A DNA stretch of 64,000 nt from Burkholderiales bacterium (GTDB taxonomy: Bacteria; Pseudomonadota; Gammaproteobacteria; Burkholderiales; Burkholderiaceae_C), in contig RXJQ01000011.1 in the NCBI GenBank assembly GCA_003963115.1, positions 62,001 to 126,000 on the forward strand, read 5' to 3'. Below the pieces are notes generated by a model. That model ran no database searches. It was not told the DNA's origin and saw only the letters and a list, made by a program, of their open reading frames with translations. The first letter of the stretch is position 1, and every line of letters begins with the position of its first letter. Positions 10,651 through 19,504 of this stretch are shown piece after piece. The position numbers and the translations under genes were made by a program.

Positions 10651-11313
10651 ATGAATCAGAAGATGACGACCGACTGTACGCGACGCGCGCTGATCTTGGG
10701 CGCGGCGGGCCTATTGACCGTGCCACTGGTCGTGTGGGCCAAGCCCCAGGCCGCACGGATCCTGATCATGGGGGACAGCCTGTCAGCGGAGTACGGCCTG
10801 CCACGTGGCACAGGCTGGGTTGCCTTGCTGCAGGCACGCCTTAAGGAGCAGGGTATAGATGCCGAAGTGATCAACGCCAGCATCAGCGGTGAGACGACCT
10901 CCGGCGGCAAGACCCGGCTGGAGCCCCTGCTGACGCAACATCGGCCCACCCATGTCGTGATCGAACTGGGCGCCAACGATGCCCTTCGCGGCCTGCCCCT
11001 CAAGGCCAGCCGCGCCAATCTGCTGACCATGATCAACGATGCCCAGCAAGCCGGCGCCCAGATCGTGCTGGTCGGCATGATGGTGCCACCCAACTACGGC
11101 AAGCGTTATACCGAGGACTTCGCCACCATGTTCGAGGCACTGTCCAGAGAGAAGCACACGGCGTTGGTGCCCTTTCTGCTCAAGGGCGTGGCCGACCGCC
11201 CCGATGCACGGGACTGGTTTCAGGCCGACGGCATGCACCCATTGCCCAAGGGGCATCCGATCATGCTGGAGCAGGTATGGGCTGCGCTCAAGCCCCTGTT
11301 GAAGGCGCCTTGA
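10651..11313 (+). CDS. tesA: GDSL/SGNH esterase, TesA-type (thioesterase I / arylesterase)
   Basis: A periplasmic hydrolase of thioesters and small esters. SGNH blocks are seen in order: GDSLSAEYG (Ser43, block I), the Gly of ISGET (block II), GANDALRG (block III) and DGMHP (Asp/His, block V). A 30-residue N-terminal signal precedes the mature domain. It begins TRRALILGAAGL, with a twin arginine just before the hydrophobic core, so Tat export is possible though the motif is not a full match. ATG 10663 is an alternative start. It is divergent from the YbbA-like ATPase and convergent with phaR. Confidence 0.93.
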   Translation: MNQKMTTDCTRRALILGAAGLLTVPLVVWAKPQAARILIMGDSLSAEYGLPRGTGWVALLQARLKEQGIDAEVINASISGETTSGGKTRLEPLLTQHRPTHVVIELGANDALRGLPLKASRANLLTMINDAQQAGAQIVLVGMMVPPNYGKRYTEDFATMFEALSREKHTALVPFLLKGVADRPDARDWFQADGMHPLPKGHPIMLEQVWAALKPLLKAP

Positions 11314-11328
11314 AGACGCCTGTTGCCA

Positions 11329-11895
11329 TCACTTCTTGGGCGGCGTGAGCCCGGCGCCCAGGTTGCCCATCAGGGTTTCGGCCTGCTTGCTCATCTGCTC
11401 CTGCATCTGCGTGAACATCTGGCGGGACTGCTCGATGTAGCCACCCATGAAGTTCTGCACCATGGGATTTTGCAAGTTCATGACCGAGTTCTCGGTCAGG
11501 CGCGATTGCAGGTCAATGAAGGACTGGATGTTCTTTTCCAGGTAGTTGCCCATCAGCCCCTGCATGGTGTGGCCATAGAAGCGGATGATCTGGGCCAGGG
11601 CCTGGGTCGAGAACATGGGCACGCCAGCCGATTCTTCTTCCAGGATGATCTGAAGCAGGATGCTGCGCGTGATGTCTTCGCCGGTCTTGGCGTCCATCAC
11701 CATGAACTGCTCGCAGGCCATCACCATGTCCTTGACGTCGGACAGCGTGATGTAGCTGCTGGTGCGGGTATCGTACAGACGCCGGTTCGGGTACTTTTTG
11801 ATGGCCCTCACACCTGCCGGCGCGGCCGCATCACCTTCGGACGGCTCGTCACCATCTTCGGCGCTGGTGCGGCGACTTCTCGGGGCTGCGCTCAT
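11329..11895 (-). CDS. phaR: Polyhydroxyalkanoate synthesis repressor PhaR
   Basis: PhaR binds DNA and poly-3-hydroxybutyrate granules, repressing phasin and its own gene until granules appear. The 188-residue protein has the N-terminal PHA-accumulation regulator DNA-binding domain (IKKYPNRRLYDTRTSSYITL, about residues 32-51) and C-terminal amphipathic Gln/Met-rich segments typical of granule binding. A strong AAGGAG lies 7 nt before the ATG. No phaC, phaA or phaP is in the window, but a 3-hydroxybutyrate dehydrogenase is at 16562, consistent with PHB metabolism. Confidence 0.96.
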   Translation of the reverse strand: MSAAPRSRRTSAEDGDEPSEGDAAAPAGVRAIKKYPNRRLYDTRTSSYITLSDVKDMVMACEQFMVMDAKTGEDITRSILLQIILEEESAGVPMFSTQALAQIIRFYGHTMQGLMGNYLEKNIQSFIDLQSRLTENSVMNLQNPMVQNFMGGYIEQSRQMFTQMQEQMSKQAETLMGNLGAGLTPPKK

Positions 11896-12004
11896 GACCG
11901 TCTCCTTAAGTTCAGTGCATTGTAGGAGTGGATTGCCGCAAGCTGCACACAGATGCGTCGACTTGATGCAAGGGCGTCACGAATCCGAGACGAAGGTCGC
12001 CGAC

Positions 12005-12949
12005 TCACTGCGGATGTAAAGCCAGCGCCATGAGCAACACGCCCTGGGCCGTGGCATGGAAGTTCGAAGCCGGAGGTGCCGCGTTGAAGCGTGACGGCAC
12101 AAGCCGGCTCATGAGCTGCCGCCAGGTGGCGGGTTGCAGCCATTGCGGCACACCCAGCAGAAGGTGATCGCCACTCCAGCCGCCATCTGGTTGCTGCGCA
12201 TCAATCACCCGGCGCAGCCAGACCGGCTTGACGCTTTGCGGCCCCGCCACCCAGTACAAGGTCAGTACCCGCTGGATGTAGGGATCTGTGATCACCGGGT
12301 CGACCTTCAGCTGGAACGCGATGTCTTCCAGCAATTCTGACTCCAGCGCAGCGACCTTGGCATCCAGCTTGCAGCCGGAATTGCGAGCCATGCGAATCCC
12401 CAGTAGCTGATGGGTCGAGCAGACCTTGTCCCTGAAGATGACCTTGCCCCAGATCGGGCGGCAAGTATTGCCATCCAGAAATTGTTGCGAGCCCGGCCCT
12501 GTGTCGTCCGGCTCCACCACGCGGCAAGTGGCCGAAAAATAATAGAAGCGTTGATAGGGGGAAAGTCCATCCGTCATCAGGTCGTTGGGCACGATGACCG
12601 CATTCGGCTCCACAATGCGCCGCCATGGCAACGTGGCCTTGTCGCCTGCATAGACGACACGAATCGACCGCTGGACCAGATCGGCCAGGTAGGGATCGTG
12701 GCTGCGGTCGGCCGCCGCCTTGATCATCCACCACAGCGCCACATTGCCATCACCCAGGATCTCGGCTTCATGCAACTTCAACCAGCCGACGCTGCGCTGA
12801 AACGCGTCATTCACCTTGGCCGCAGAAGGCGGCGCCTCGTCGGCATTGGCAACACGCGCGGCCACCCACCAAAGGACAACAAAACCCACAGCCAACGTCA
12901 GGCCGACGCCTGCAAGGGCTTTGACACCGCGCAACAACCACAGCTTCAT
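12005..12949 (-). CDS. Membrane-anchored hypothetical protein, 314 aa
   Basis: I do not recognise this protein. One N-terminal transmembrane helix (residues about 11-31) is followed by a periplasmic-looking domain with three spaced cysteines (TCRVVEP, GNTCRPI, KVCSTH), plus GCKLD, that could form disulfides. Near the C-terminus QQPDGGWSGDHLLLG resembles a single QW-type repeat of alpha/alpha-toroid proteins such as terpene cyclases, but only one copy is seen and no DxDD or similar catalytic motif. It lies between phaR and tRNA-Val on the minus strand. Codon use is ordinary, so it is probably a real host gene. Confidence 0.8.
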   Translation of the reverse strand: MKLWLLRGVKALAGVGLTLAVGFVVLWWVAARVANADEAPPSAAKVNDAFQRSVGWLKLHEAEILGDGNVALWWMIKAAADRSHDPYLADLVQRSIRVVYAGDKATLPWRRIVEPNAVIVPNDLMTDGLSPYQRFYYFSATCRVVEPDDTGPGSQQFLDGNTCRPIWGKVIFRDKVCSTHQLLGIRMARNSGCKLDAKVAALESELLEDIAFQLKVDPVITDPYIQRVLTLYWVAGPQSVKPVWLRRVIDAQQPDGGWSGDHLLLGVPQWLQPATWRQLMSRLVPSRFNAAPPASNFHATAQGVLLMALALHPQ

Positions 12950-13024
12950 GATTCACCCACCCCCGTTCAATTTGCTTGACGCGCATTTTGCATGGGCCGC
13001 ACCACGCGGCAGGGGAAGGCACAA

Positions 13025-13055
13025 ATGAAAAAACCGCCTCGTGAGCGGTTTTCGG
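13025..13055 (-). terminator. Rho-independent terminator after tRNA-Val
   Basis: AAAACCGC (13030-13037) pairs with GCGGTTTT (13045-13052) around a 7-nt loop. On the minus strand the stem is followed by a run of six T, giving a typical intrinsic terminator about 100 nt downstream of the tRNA. It could also act weakly on the plus strand. Confidence 0.8.
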
Positions 13056-13153
13056 TTTGCCAGCCAACCCGGGATCGGGCGCCGGGTACAGGGGTATCTG
13101 ACAATGCATACGACGTCCTGGCGACGTTCAGGCCAACTTCAATCAAGGGAAGT

Positions 13154-13230
13154 TGGTAGGCGCTATTGGATTCGAACCAACGACCCCCACCATGTCAAGG
13201 TGGTGCTCTAACCAACTGAGCTAAGCGCCT
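13154..13230 (-). tRNA. tRNA-Val (anticodon GAC)
   Basis: A 77-nt cloverleaf. The acceptor stem pairs AGGCGCT (5' end at 13230) with AGCGCCT. The D-arm has the TAGCTCAGTTGGTTAGAGC pattern, the anticodon stem CCACC/GGTGG encloses TTGACAT with anticodon GAC, and the T-loop is GTTCGAATC. Discriminator A and an encoded CCA end the gene at 13154. It decodes GUC and GUU. It lies 20 bp downstream of the relA stop. Confidence 0.98.
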
Positions 13231-13250
13231 GCAAGACTTCCACTATAGCA

Positions 13251-15548
13251 TTATTTTCGGCGTGCGCGCAAAACGCCGTTGATTTGCGACACTTTGGCCA
13301 ACATGGCGCCCAGCCTGGCGGTGTCCGCCGTCTGCACGGTGAGCGTGATGTTGATGCGTTCGCGCGCCACCTGGCTGTGCAGCGACAGCACATGGATCTT
13401 GCCCTGGGCCAGCACATCGCAGACATCGCGCAACAGGCCAGTACGGTCATGGCCCTCGACCACCACGTCCACCGCGTACTGGGCCGATTCGGCCACGGCC
13501 TGACGGCCCCAGGCCACCGGGATGATTCGTTCGGCATGCCGCCCAGCCATCTGCCGAAAGTTGGAGCAGTCCAGCCGGTGAATGGCCACGCCCTTGCCAC
13601 GCGTCACGAAACCACCGATCGCATCAGGTGGCGCGGGCTTGCAGCAGCGTGCCAGTTGCGTGAGCAGGGAGTCCATGCCCACGACCAGCACGCCCCGGCC
13701 ATCGCCACCCAGGTCCACCTCGCCCTTGGAGAGGCGGTGCGTGAGGAACTCGTCGGGATCAGGCTCGGGCTCGGCGGGACGCAGGTGCTGCTCGATGTTG
13801 CGCAGCGAGTACTCGTCCTTGCCCACCACGTCGAACAGGGCATCGGCATTGCGGAACCCTAGGCTGGCCGCCAGGTCCTCCAGCTTGGTGGCGGTCTTGC
13901 CTTCTCGCTGGAGCAGCTTTTCGACCGTTTCGCGGCCGCGCGCGATCGAGCCCTGCTGGGCCAGCGCATTGAACCAGGCCTTGACCTTGGCGCGTGCCCT
14001 CGGACTGCGCACATAGCCCAGGTCCGGGTTGAGCCAGTCCATCGACGGGCCGCCGTCCTTGATCGTGATGACCTCGATGGTCTGGCCGCTTTGCAGCGGC
14101 GTGTTCAGCGGCACCATGGCGCCATCGACCTTGGCTCCCCGGCAGCGGTGTCCCAGATTGGTGTGCAGGCTGTAGGCAAAGTCGATGGGGGTGGAACCCG
14201 TCGGCAAATCGATGATCTCGCCGCCCGGCGTGAACACGTAGATGCGGTCCTCGAACAGGCCCTTGCCGGCCACGCCCTGCTGCTCACCGTCGGCGGCAGC
14301 CAGGTCACGTTCCCAGGCCAGCAGTTGGCGCAGCACGGTCTTGCGGGCTTCGGCCACGCGGGTTTCAAAGTCGCCCGCAGCCTGGACGCCGGCGTAGCCT
14401 TTGCTGCCAGCCTCCTTGTAGGCCCAGTGTGCCGCCACGCCGCTTTCGGCATGGTCATGCATGGCCTGGGTGCGGATCTGCACCTCGATGAAGCGCCCCT
14501 GCTCGTCCTTCACGATGGTGTGCAAGGACTGGTAGCCATTGGGCTTGGGCTTGGCGATGTAGTCCGAGAACTCATCGGGCAAGGGTTGCCAGACCTCGTG
14601 GACGCGGCTGAGCGCGGCGTAGCAGGCGGGCACGTCGTCCACGATCACACGCAGGGCGCGGATGTCGAAGACCTTGTCGATGGACAAGTCCTTGCCCTGC
14701 ATCTTCTTCCAGATGCTGTAGAGGTGCTTGGGGCGGCCTTGCACCTGCGCATGAATGCCTGCTTCGCGCATGGCCTGCATCAGTTGCTGGCGGACTTGCT
14801 CGATGTGCCGCTCGCGCTCCAGCCGCTTTTCATGCAGCGACTTGGCGATGCTTTTGTATGCATCAGGCATCAGGAAGCGGAAGGACAGATCCTCCAGCTC
14901 CCACTTGATCTGCCAGATGCCCAGGCGGTTGGCCAGCGGCGCGAACACCTGCAGGGACTCGCGCGCCAGTGCACGCGGGCAAGGCAGTTTGCTATTGGCG
15001 TAATGGCGCAGCGTCTGCAGGCGGGAGGCCAGACGCAGCAGCACCACACGCAGGTCGCGCGAGAAGGCCAGCAGCATCTTGCGGATGCGCTCGACCTGCT
15101 CGGCCGGCAAGGGGCCTTCGGTTTCGTCGCCCAGTGCATCGCGGGCATTGCGCTGGATCTGCACCAGCTTACGCGTGTGCGCGACCAGGCCAGCCGCGTC
15201 CGGCCCGAACGCGCGTCCCACGACGTCTTCGGGTTGGGTCAGGTACTCGCTGGCATAGACCAGGTAGGACGCAGCCCTGAGAGACGGCGGGGCACCGATG
15301 CCTTGCAGGATGAAGTTCACGCCATCGGCATGGGACAGAGCATCTTCGCCCGTATCGAAGCGACGCCCCGTCAGCAAGGGCTCGGCAAAGGCACGGGCCT
15401 TGGCCAGCAGTTGATCGGCAGCCGATTCGCCAGGCGGGAGATCACCCGGCGAAGCCCCGCCAGGCGCCATCTCGGCCAACTCCACAATGGGGGCGTGGGC
15501 CTGGGCATCCGCGTTCAGGGCAACCGGGTTGAGTAAACCAGTTTTCAT
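13251..15548 (-). CDS. relA: GTP pyrophosphokinase RelA, hydrolase-dead type
   Basis: RelA makes (p)ppGpp on stalled ribosomes during amino-acid starvation. The 765-residue protein has a degenerate HD region: the position of the HDxxED hydrolase motif reads SYLVYASEYLTQPEDVV, so no hydrolase activity is expected. The synthetase domain follows (YSIWKKMQGK, NGYQSLHTIV, FIEVQIRT), with LPDEFSDYI at the EXDD position that marks synthetase-only RelA rather than the RXKD of Rel/SpoT. Then come TGS (IYVFTPGGEIIDLPTGSTPI), the Cys-rich segment (ARCCKPAPPDAIGG) and a C-terminal ACT domain. Its ATG overlaps the stop of an alpha/beta hydrolase gene (ATGA). A second, SpoT-like hydrolase should exist elsewhere. 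Confidence 0.97.
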   Translation of the reverse strand: MKTGLLNPVALNADAQAHAPIVELAEMAPGGASPGDLPPGESAADQLLAKARAFAEPLLTGRRFDTGEDALSHADGVNFILQGIGAPPSLRAASYLVYASEYLTQPEDVVGRAFGPDAAGLVAHTRKLVQIQRNARDALGDETEGPLPAEQVERIRKMLLAFSRDLRVVLLRLASRLQTLRHYANSKLPCPRALARESLQVFAPLANRLGIWQIKWELEDLSFRFLMPDAYKSIAKSLHEKRLERERHIEQVRQQLMQAMREAGIHAQVQGRPKHLYSIWKKMQGKDLSIDKVFDIRALRVIVDDVPACYAALSRVHEVWQPLPDEFSDYIAKPKPNGYQSLHTIVKDEQGRFIEVQIRTQAMHDHAESGVAAHWAYKEAGSKGYAGVQAAGDFETRVAEARKTVLRQLLAWERDLAAADGEQQGVAGKGLFEDRIYVFTPGGEIIDLPTGSTPIDFAYSLHTNLGHRCRGAKVDGAMVPLNTPLQSGQTIEVITIKDGGPSMDWLNPDLGYVRSPRARAKVKAWFNALAQQGSIARGRETVEKLLQREGKTATKLEDLAASLGFRNADALFDVVGKDEYSLRNIEQHLRPAEPEPDPDEFLTHRLSKGEVDLGGDGRGVLVVGMDSLLTQLARCCKPAPPDAIGGFVTRGKGVAIHRLDCSNFRQMAGRHAERIIPVAWGRQAVAESAQYAVDVVVEGHDRTGLLRDVCDVLAQGKIHVLSLHSQVARERINITLTVQTADTARLGAMLAKVSQINGVLRARRK

Positions 15549-16495
15549 GCAAGCAGGAACTTCGTCAGCGGCTCAAGTTGGGTCGGGTTGTTGAGCATGG
15601 GCGCGTGGCCCACGCCCTCGAATTCGATCAAGGTCGCCTTGGGGCCGCGCTGGGTCATGGCCAGTGCGGTCTCTGCGTCCAGCAAGTCGGAGTCTTTGCC
15701 GCGCAGCAGGAGCACCTGGCATTTCAGGGCGTCATACACCTGCCACAACATGGCTTCGCCGCTGGCAGCGCTCTCGGCCGTCATCGTCTTGAAAGGCTCG
15801 GCCAGGGCCGGGTCGTAATGCAGGATCAAACCATTGCCACCCGGCGCGGGTTTGAGCAAGGGCCTGGAGAGCGCCAGCCATTGCTCTGGCGTGTGGGGGC
15901 CAAAGCCTGTCGAGATGCTCCACAGGTAGTCGGCGGCCTCCTGCTCGTTGTCAAAACGCTTGGGCAGGCCAAGGTAATCGCCGATGCGCAGCAGGGCTTC
16001 CAGGCGCAGGCGCGGGCCTACATCGTTGAGCACGAACTTGCGCAGATTCACGCCGCTGACTTCGGGTGGCAAGGTCGAGAGGCCCAGACCGATCAAGCCG
16101 CCCATGGAGGTGCCGACCCAGTCGATGTCCAGTGTGTCCGTGGCCTTGACCTGCGCCCGCAACTGTTGCATGAGGGCAACCATGTCCGCCGCATATGTAA
16201 AGACTTGATAACCCTTGGGGTCGGCCAGCCAGTCGGATTCGCCACGCCCCACCACGTCTGGGCAAATCACCTGATAACGGTCGCACAGGCTGCGCGCCAG
16301 CGTGTCGAAGTCCCTGCCTTGGCGGCTCAAACCATGCACGCACATGAGGATTCGCGGGTTGCTGTCATCGCCCCATTGCCAATAGGCCATACGATGCGTC
16401 TGGGCATCGGTCTTGCTCGCGCCAGGACAGGTCACATATTTGAGGACCGGCTGGCTGGCAGATGCAGATGCTGTGTCGTTTTGAATGCTGGTCAT
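15545..16495 (-). CDS. Alpha/beta hydrolase
   Basis: A 316-residue alpha/beta-fold hydrolase. The oxyanion/strand motif is CVHGLSRQGRDF, the nucleophile elbow is VGTSMGGLIG, an acidic residue in LRGKDSDLL and the His of EGVGHAPML complete a triad. PDVVGRGESDWL matches the PDxxGxGxSD signature of meta-cleavage hydrolases and lysophospholipase-like enzymes. No signal peptide, so cytoplasmic. Substrate unknown. Its stop codon overlaps the relA start by 4 nt, so translation of relA may depend on this gene. Confidence 0.92.
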   Translation of the reverse strand: MTSIQNDTASASASQPVLKYVTCPGASKTDAQTHRMAYWQWGDDSNPRILMCVHGLSRQGRDFDTLARSLCDRYQVICPDVVGRGESDWLADPKGYQVFTYAADMVALMQQLRAQVKATDTLDIDWVGTSMGGLIGLGLSTLPPEVSGVNLRKFVLNDVGPRLRLEALLRIGDYLGLPKRFDNEQEAADYLWSISTGFGPHTPEQWLALSRPLLKPAPGGNGLILHYDPALAEPFKTMTAESAASGEAMLWQVYDALKCQVLLLRGKDSDLLDAETALAMTQRGPKATLIEFEGVGHAPMLNNPTQLEPLTKFLLA

Positions 16496-16561
16496 GGCAA
16501 TGCGTCGTCAGATAATGGGCCAGCCCACATTGTGTTTCTACTTGCCGACAGGAGGCCCGAG

Positions 16562-17344
16562 ATGTTGAAAGGAAAAACCGCCCTAGTGACCGGATCCACC
16601 AGCGGGATCGGCCTGGGTATGGCAGAAAAGCTGGCCGCCCAGGGCGCCAACATCATTCTGAACGGATTTGGCGATGTCGATGCGCCCAAGGCTTCTGTGC
16701 AAGCAGCGGGCCAGGCCTATGACATCAAGGTGGGCTACAACGGCGCGGACATGTCCAAGCCGGCCGAGATCGAGGCCCTGTTCGCCTACGCCCAGGCGGA
16801 GTTTGGCGGCATCGACATCGTCGTCAACAACGCGGGCATCCAGTTCGTGGCCAATATCGAGGACTTCCCCATCGAGAAATGGGACTCGATCATCGCGATC
16901 AACCTGAGCTCGGCCTTCCACACCATGCGTCTGGCCGTGCCCGGCATGCGCGCCAAGAACTGGGGCCGCATCATCAACCTGGCGTCGGCCCACGGGTTGG
17001 TGGCCTCGGCAGGCAAGTCCGCTTATGTGGCTGCCAAGCATGGCCTGCTGGGGCTGACCAAGGCGGTGGCGCTGGAAACCGCGCAGACTGGCGTGACCGT
17101 CAACGCCATTTGCCCGGGCTGGGTGCTGACCCCGCTGGTGCAAAAGCAGATCGACGACCGTGCCGCCAAGGAAGGCATCTCCGTGGATCAGGCTAAGCGC
17201 GAGTTGCTGGGCGAGAAGCAGCCGTCGCTGCAATTCGTCACGCCTGAGCAACTGGGTGACCTGGCGGTCTTCCTGTGCTCACCGGGCGCCGATCAGGTGC
17301 GCGGCGTGGCCTGGAACGTGGACGGTGGCTGGGTAGCGCAATAA
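16562..17344 (+). CDS. bdhA: 3-hydroxybutyrate dehydrogenase (SDR family)
   Basis: An NAD-dependent short-chain dehydrogenase that interconverts (R)-3-hydroxybutyrate and acetoacetate in PHB turnover. The 260-residue protein has the cofactor motif TGSTSGIGLGMAE, NNAGIQFV, Ser of NLASAHGLVAS and YxxxK (YVAAK). The C-terminal part (WVLTPLVQKQI, EKQPSLQFVTPEQLGDLAVFL) is characteristic of the HBDH subfamily. A perfect AGGAGG (16550-16555) sits 6 nt before the start, so strong expression is likely. It precedes mnmC by 3 nt and may be cotranscribed with mnmC-hslR. Confidence 0.96.
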   Translation: MLKGKTALVTGSTSGIGLGMAEKLAAQGANIILNGFGDVDAPKASVQAAGQAYDIKVGYNGADMSKPAEIEALFAYAQAEFGGIDIVVNNAGIQFVANIEDFPIEKWDSIIAINLSSAFHTMRLAVPGMRAKNWGRIINLASAHGLVASAGKSAYVAAKHGLLGLTKAVALETAQTGVTVNAICPGWVLTPLVQKQIDDRAAKEGISVDQAKRELLGEKQPSLQFVTPEQLGDLAVFLCSPGADQVRGVAWNVDGGWVAQ

Positions 17345-17347
17345 GGC

Positions 17348-19504
17348 ATGCCGGTAACGCCTGCGGCCCTGGGCGAAAGCCCATCGGGCCAGGCGGCGGG
17401 AGTGCCCTACTCGCCGCTGTATGACGATGTGTACCACGCGGTGGCCGGCGCCTGGGCCCAGGCCCGGCATGTGTTCATGGGTGGCAATGGCCTGCCCCAT
17501 CGCTGGCAGGGCCGCAAGCGCTTCGTGATCCTGGAGACCGGGTTTGGGCTGGGGAACAACTTCCTGGCGACCTGGGCGGCCTGGCAGCGCGATGAGTTGC
17601 GTTGCGATCACCTGGTCTTCATCTCGATTGAAAAGCACCCTTTGCGCAAGGAAGACATGGGCAGGGTGCATGGCTTGGCAACGTTCGAGGCTGACGACGC
17701 AAGCCACATCGCCCCCGCCCCGTCCGATCAACGCGAACAGCAGGACCAGCACGACCGATTGCGTCTGGCTCGCGGGCTGATCGATGCCTGGCCCACGCTG
17801 ACCCCGGGTCTGCACACGCTGCATTTTGAAGAAGCGGGCCATGCGACTCACGGCGCGGGCGCCCGTCGCGTCACGCTCATGCTGGGGCTGGGTGACATCG
17901 CCGACTTGCTGCCCAAGTTGTCGGCCCAGGTCGACGCCTTCTACCTCGACGGTTTCGCGCCCGCCAAGAATCCACAGATGTGGGACGAGGCCCTGCTGTC
18001 CCGGCTCAACCGCATGGCTGCGCCCGGGTGCACGGCGGCCACCTGGTCCTCGGCGCGCGGCGTGCGAGATGCCTTGACCCAGGCCGGCTTTCGGGTCGAC
18101 CGCGTACCCGGTTTTGCCGGCAAGCGCGACATGGTCCGCGCCATGTACGAGCCACGCTTCGTGCCTCCCGCCTTGCCCGGCGGCGTCTGGCCGGAACCTG
18201 TCAGCCAGAAGGACCGCCATGCCATCGTGCTTGGCGCCGGGCTCGCAGGTTGCGCCGCTGCCAGGGCTTTGTGCCTGGAAGGCTGGCGCGTCACCCTGAT
18301 CGACCAGCACGACGGCCCCGCGCAAGAAGGCTCCGGCAACCCGGGCGGCATGTTCCACAGCGTGCTGCATGCCGAAGACGGCATCCATTCGCGTGCACAC
18401 CGGGCCGCCGCGCTGGCCACATGGCGGCTGGCTGCGCCTTGGATCACCGCACATCGCTTGGCCGGCCAGGCCGGCGGCCTGCTCAGGCTGGATGCCAAGA
18501 CATCGGCGGATCAGGCCCATGACTGGCTGCTGCACCAATCCTTGCCAGCGGACCACGTGCAGTGGCTGGATCTGCCCGAAGCGCAGCTCAGGTCTGGCCT
18601 GCCGGTTGACAGCGGTGGTTGGTACTTTCACCAGGCGGGCTGGCTGCACCCAGCGGGCCTGACCAGACTCATGCTGGACGAAGCCGCTGCGGCTCGAGGC
18701 CATGACGCTTTACCTTTGCTCCAATGCCTGTGGCGCACGCCCATCGACGGCATCCTTTTCAACGAGAAAGGCGAGTGGGAGGCCCGATACCGTGACAAGC
18801 TGATCGCCACCGCACCTTCGCTGGTCTTGTGCTGCGCCAACCAGTCGCCGACCTTGCTGGCGTCCTTGCCTGAAGACCAGGCCGTGGCGCCGCTGCCGCT
18901 CAGCCCGGTCAGAGGCCAGATCACCCGTGTGCCCCAGACTGGCCGGGCGCATCTGCGCCTGCCGCACATCCCTGTTGCCGGCAGCGGCTATGTGCTGACC
19001 TTGCCGGATGGCGCCTTGCTGTGCGGCGCCACCACACAGCAGTACGACGCGGACCCCGCTGTGCGCGAAGCCGACCACCGTCACAACTTGAGCCAGGCGG
19101 CCAGGCTAGGCGCCGTGGCCAGCCTGGCCGACCACGAGGCGCTGCCCGCCCAGCTCGAAGGCCGAAGCGCCTGGCGCGCCACCACGCCCGACCGGCTTCC
19201 GCTGGTGGGTGCCTTGCCCTGGTCGCTGGCCCGGCTGAGCGCCAACCCCGGCACCCGCCGCATCGACCAGGTCCGACTGTTGCCGCGCGAAAGGCAGGAG
19301 CGGGGCGGCCTTTACGTGCTGACCGGCCTCGGGTCCCGCGGGATCACCTGGTGCGCCCTCGCCGCCGAACTGCTGGCCCACTGGATGACGGGCGCGCCCT
19401 GCCCCGTGGAACTGGACCTGCGCGACGCGATGGACCCTGCCCGTTTCCTCGTTCGTCACCTGACTCGTGAAGCAGAACGCAGTAAAGTAACAGCCCGATC
19501 ATGA
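17348..19504 (+). CDS. mnmC: Bifunctional tRNA mnm5s2U34 biosynthesis protein MnmC
   Basis: MnmC completes 5-methylaminomethyl-2-thiouridine at the tRNA wobble base. The C-terminal FAD oxidase removes the carboxymethyl group and the N-terminal methyltransferase then adds a methyl from SAM. The 718-residue protein shows the SAM motif LETGFGLGNNF (about 62-72), DGFAPAKNPQMW (methyltransferase active region) and, from about residue 291, the FAD dinucleotide motif VLGAGLAGCAAARAL followed by GNPGGMFHSVLHAED. Both domains look intact. The stop overlaps the hslR start (ATGA at 19501-19504). Confidence 0.97.
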   Translation: MPVTPAALGESPSGQAAGVPYSPLYDDVYHAVAGAWAQARHVFMGGNGLPHRWQGRKRFVILETGFGLGNNFLATWAAWQRDELRCDHLVFISIEKHPLRKEDMGRVHGLATFEADDASHIAPAPSDQREQQDQHDRLRLARGLIDAWPTLTPGLHTLHFEEAGHATHGAGARRVTLMLGLGDIADLLPKLSAQVDAFYLDGFAPAKNPQMWDEALLSRLNRMAAPGCTAATWSSARGVRDALTQAGFRVDRVPGFAGKRDMVRAMYEPRFVPPALPGGVWPEPVSQKDRHAIVLGAGLAGCAAARALCLEGWRVTLIDQHDGPAQEGSGNPGGMFHSVLHAEDGIHSRAHRAAALATWRLAAPWITAHRLAGQAGGLLRLDAKTSADQAHDWLLHQSLPADHVQWLDLPEAQLRSGLPVDSGGWYFHQAGWLHPAGLTRLMLDEAAAARGHDALPLLQCLWRTPIDGILFNEKGEWEARYRDKLIATAPSLVLCCANQSPTLLASLPEDQAVAPLPLSPVRGQITRVPQTGRAHLRLPHIPVAGSGYVLTLPDGALLCGATTQQYDADPAVREADHRHNLSQAARLGAVASLADHEALPAQLEGRSAWRATTPDRLPLVGALPWSLARLSANPGTRRIDQVRLLPRERQERGGLYVLTGLGSRGITWCALAAELLAHWMTGAPCPVELDLRDAMDPARFLVRHLTREAERSKVTARS

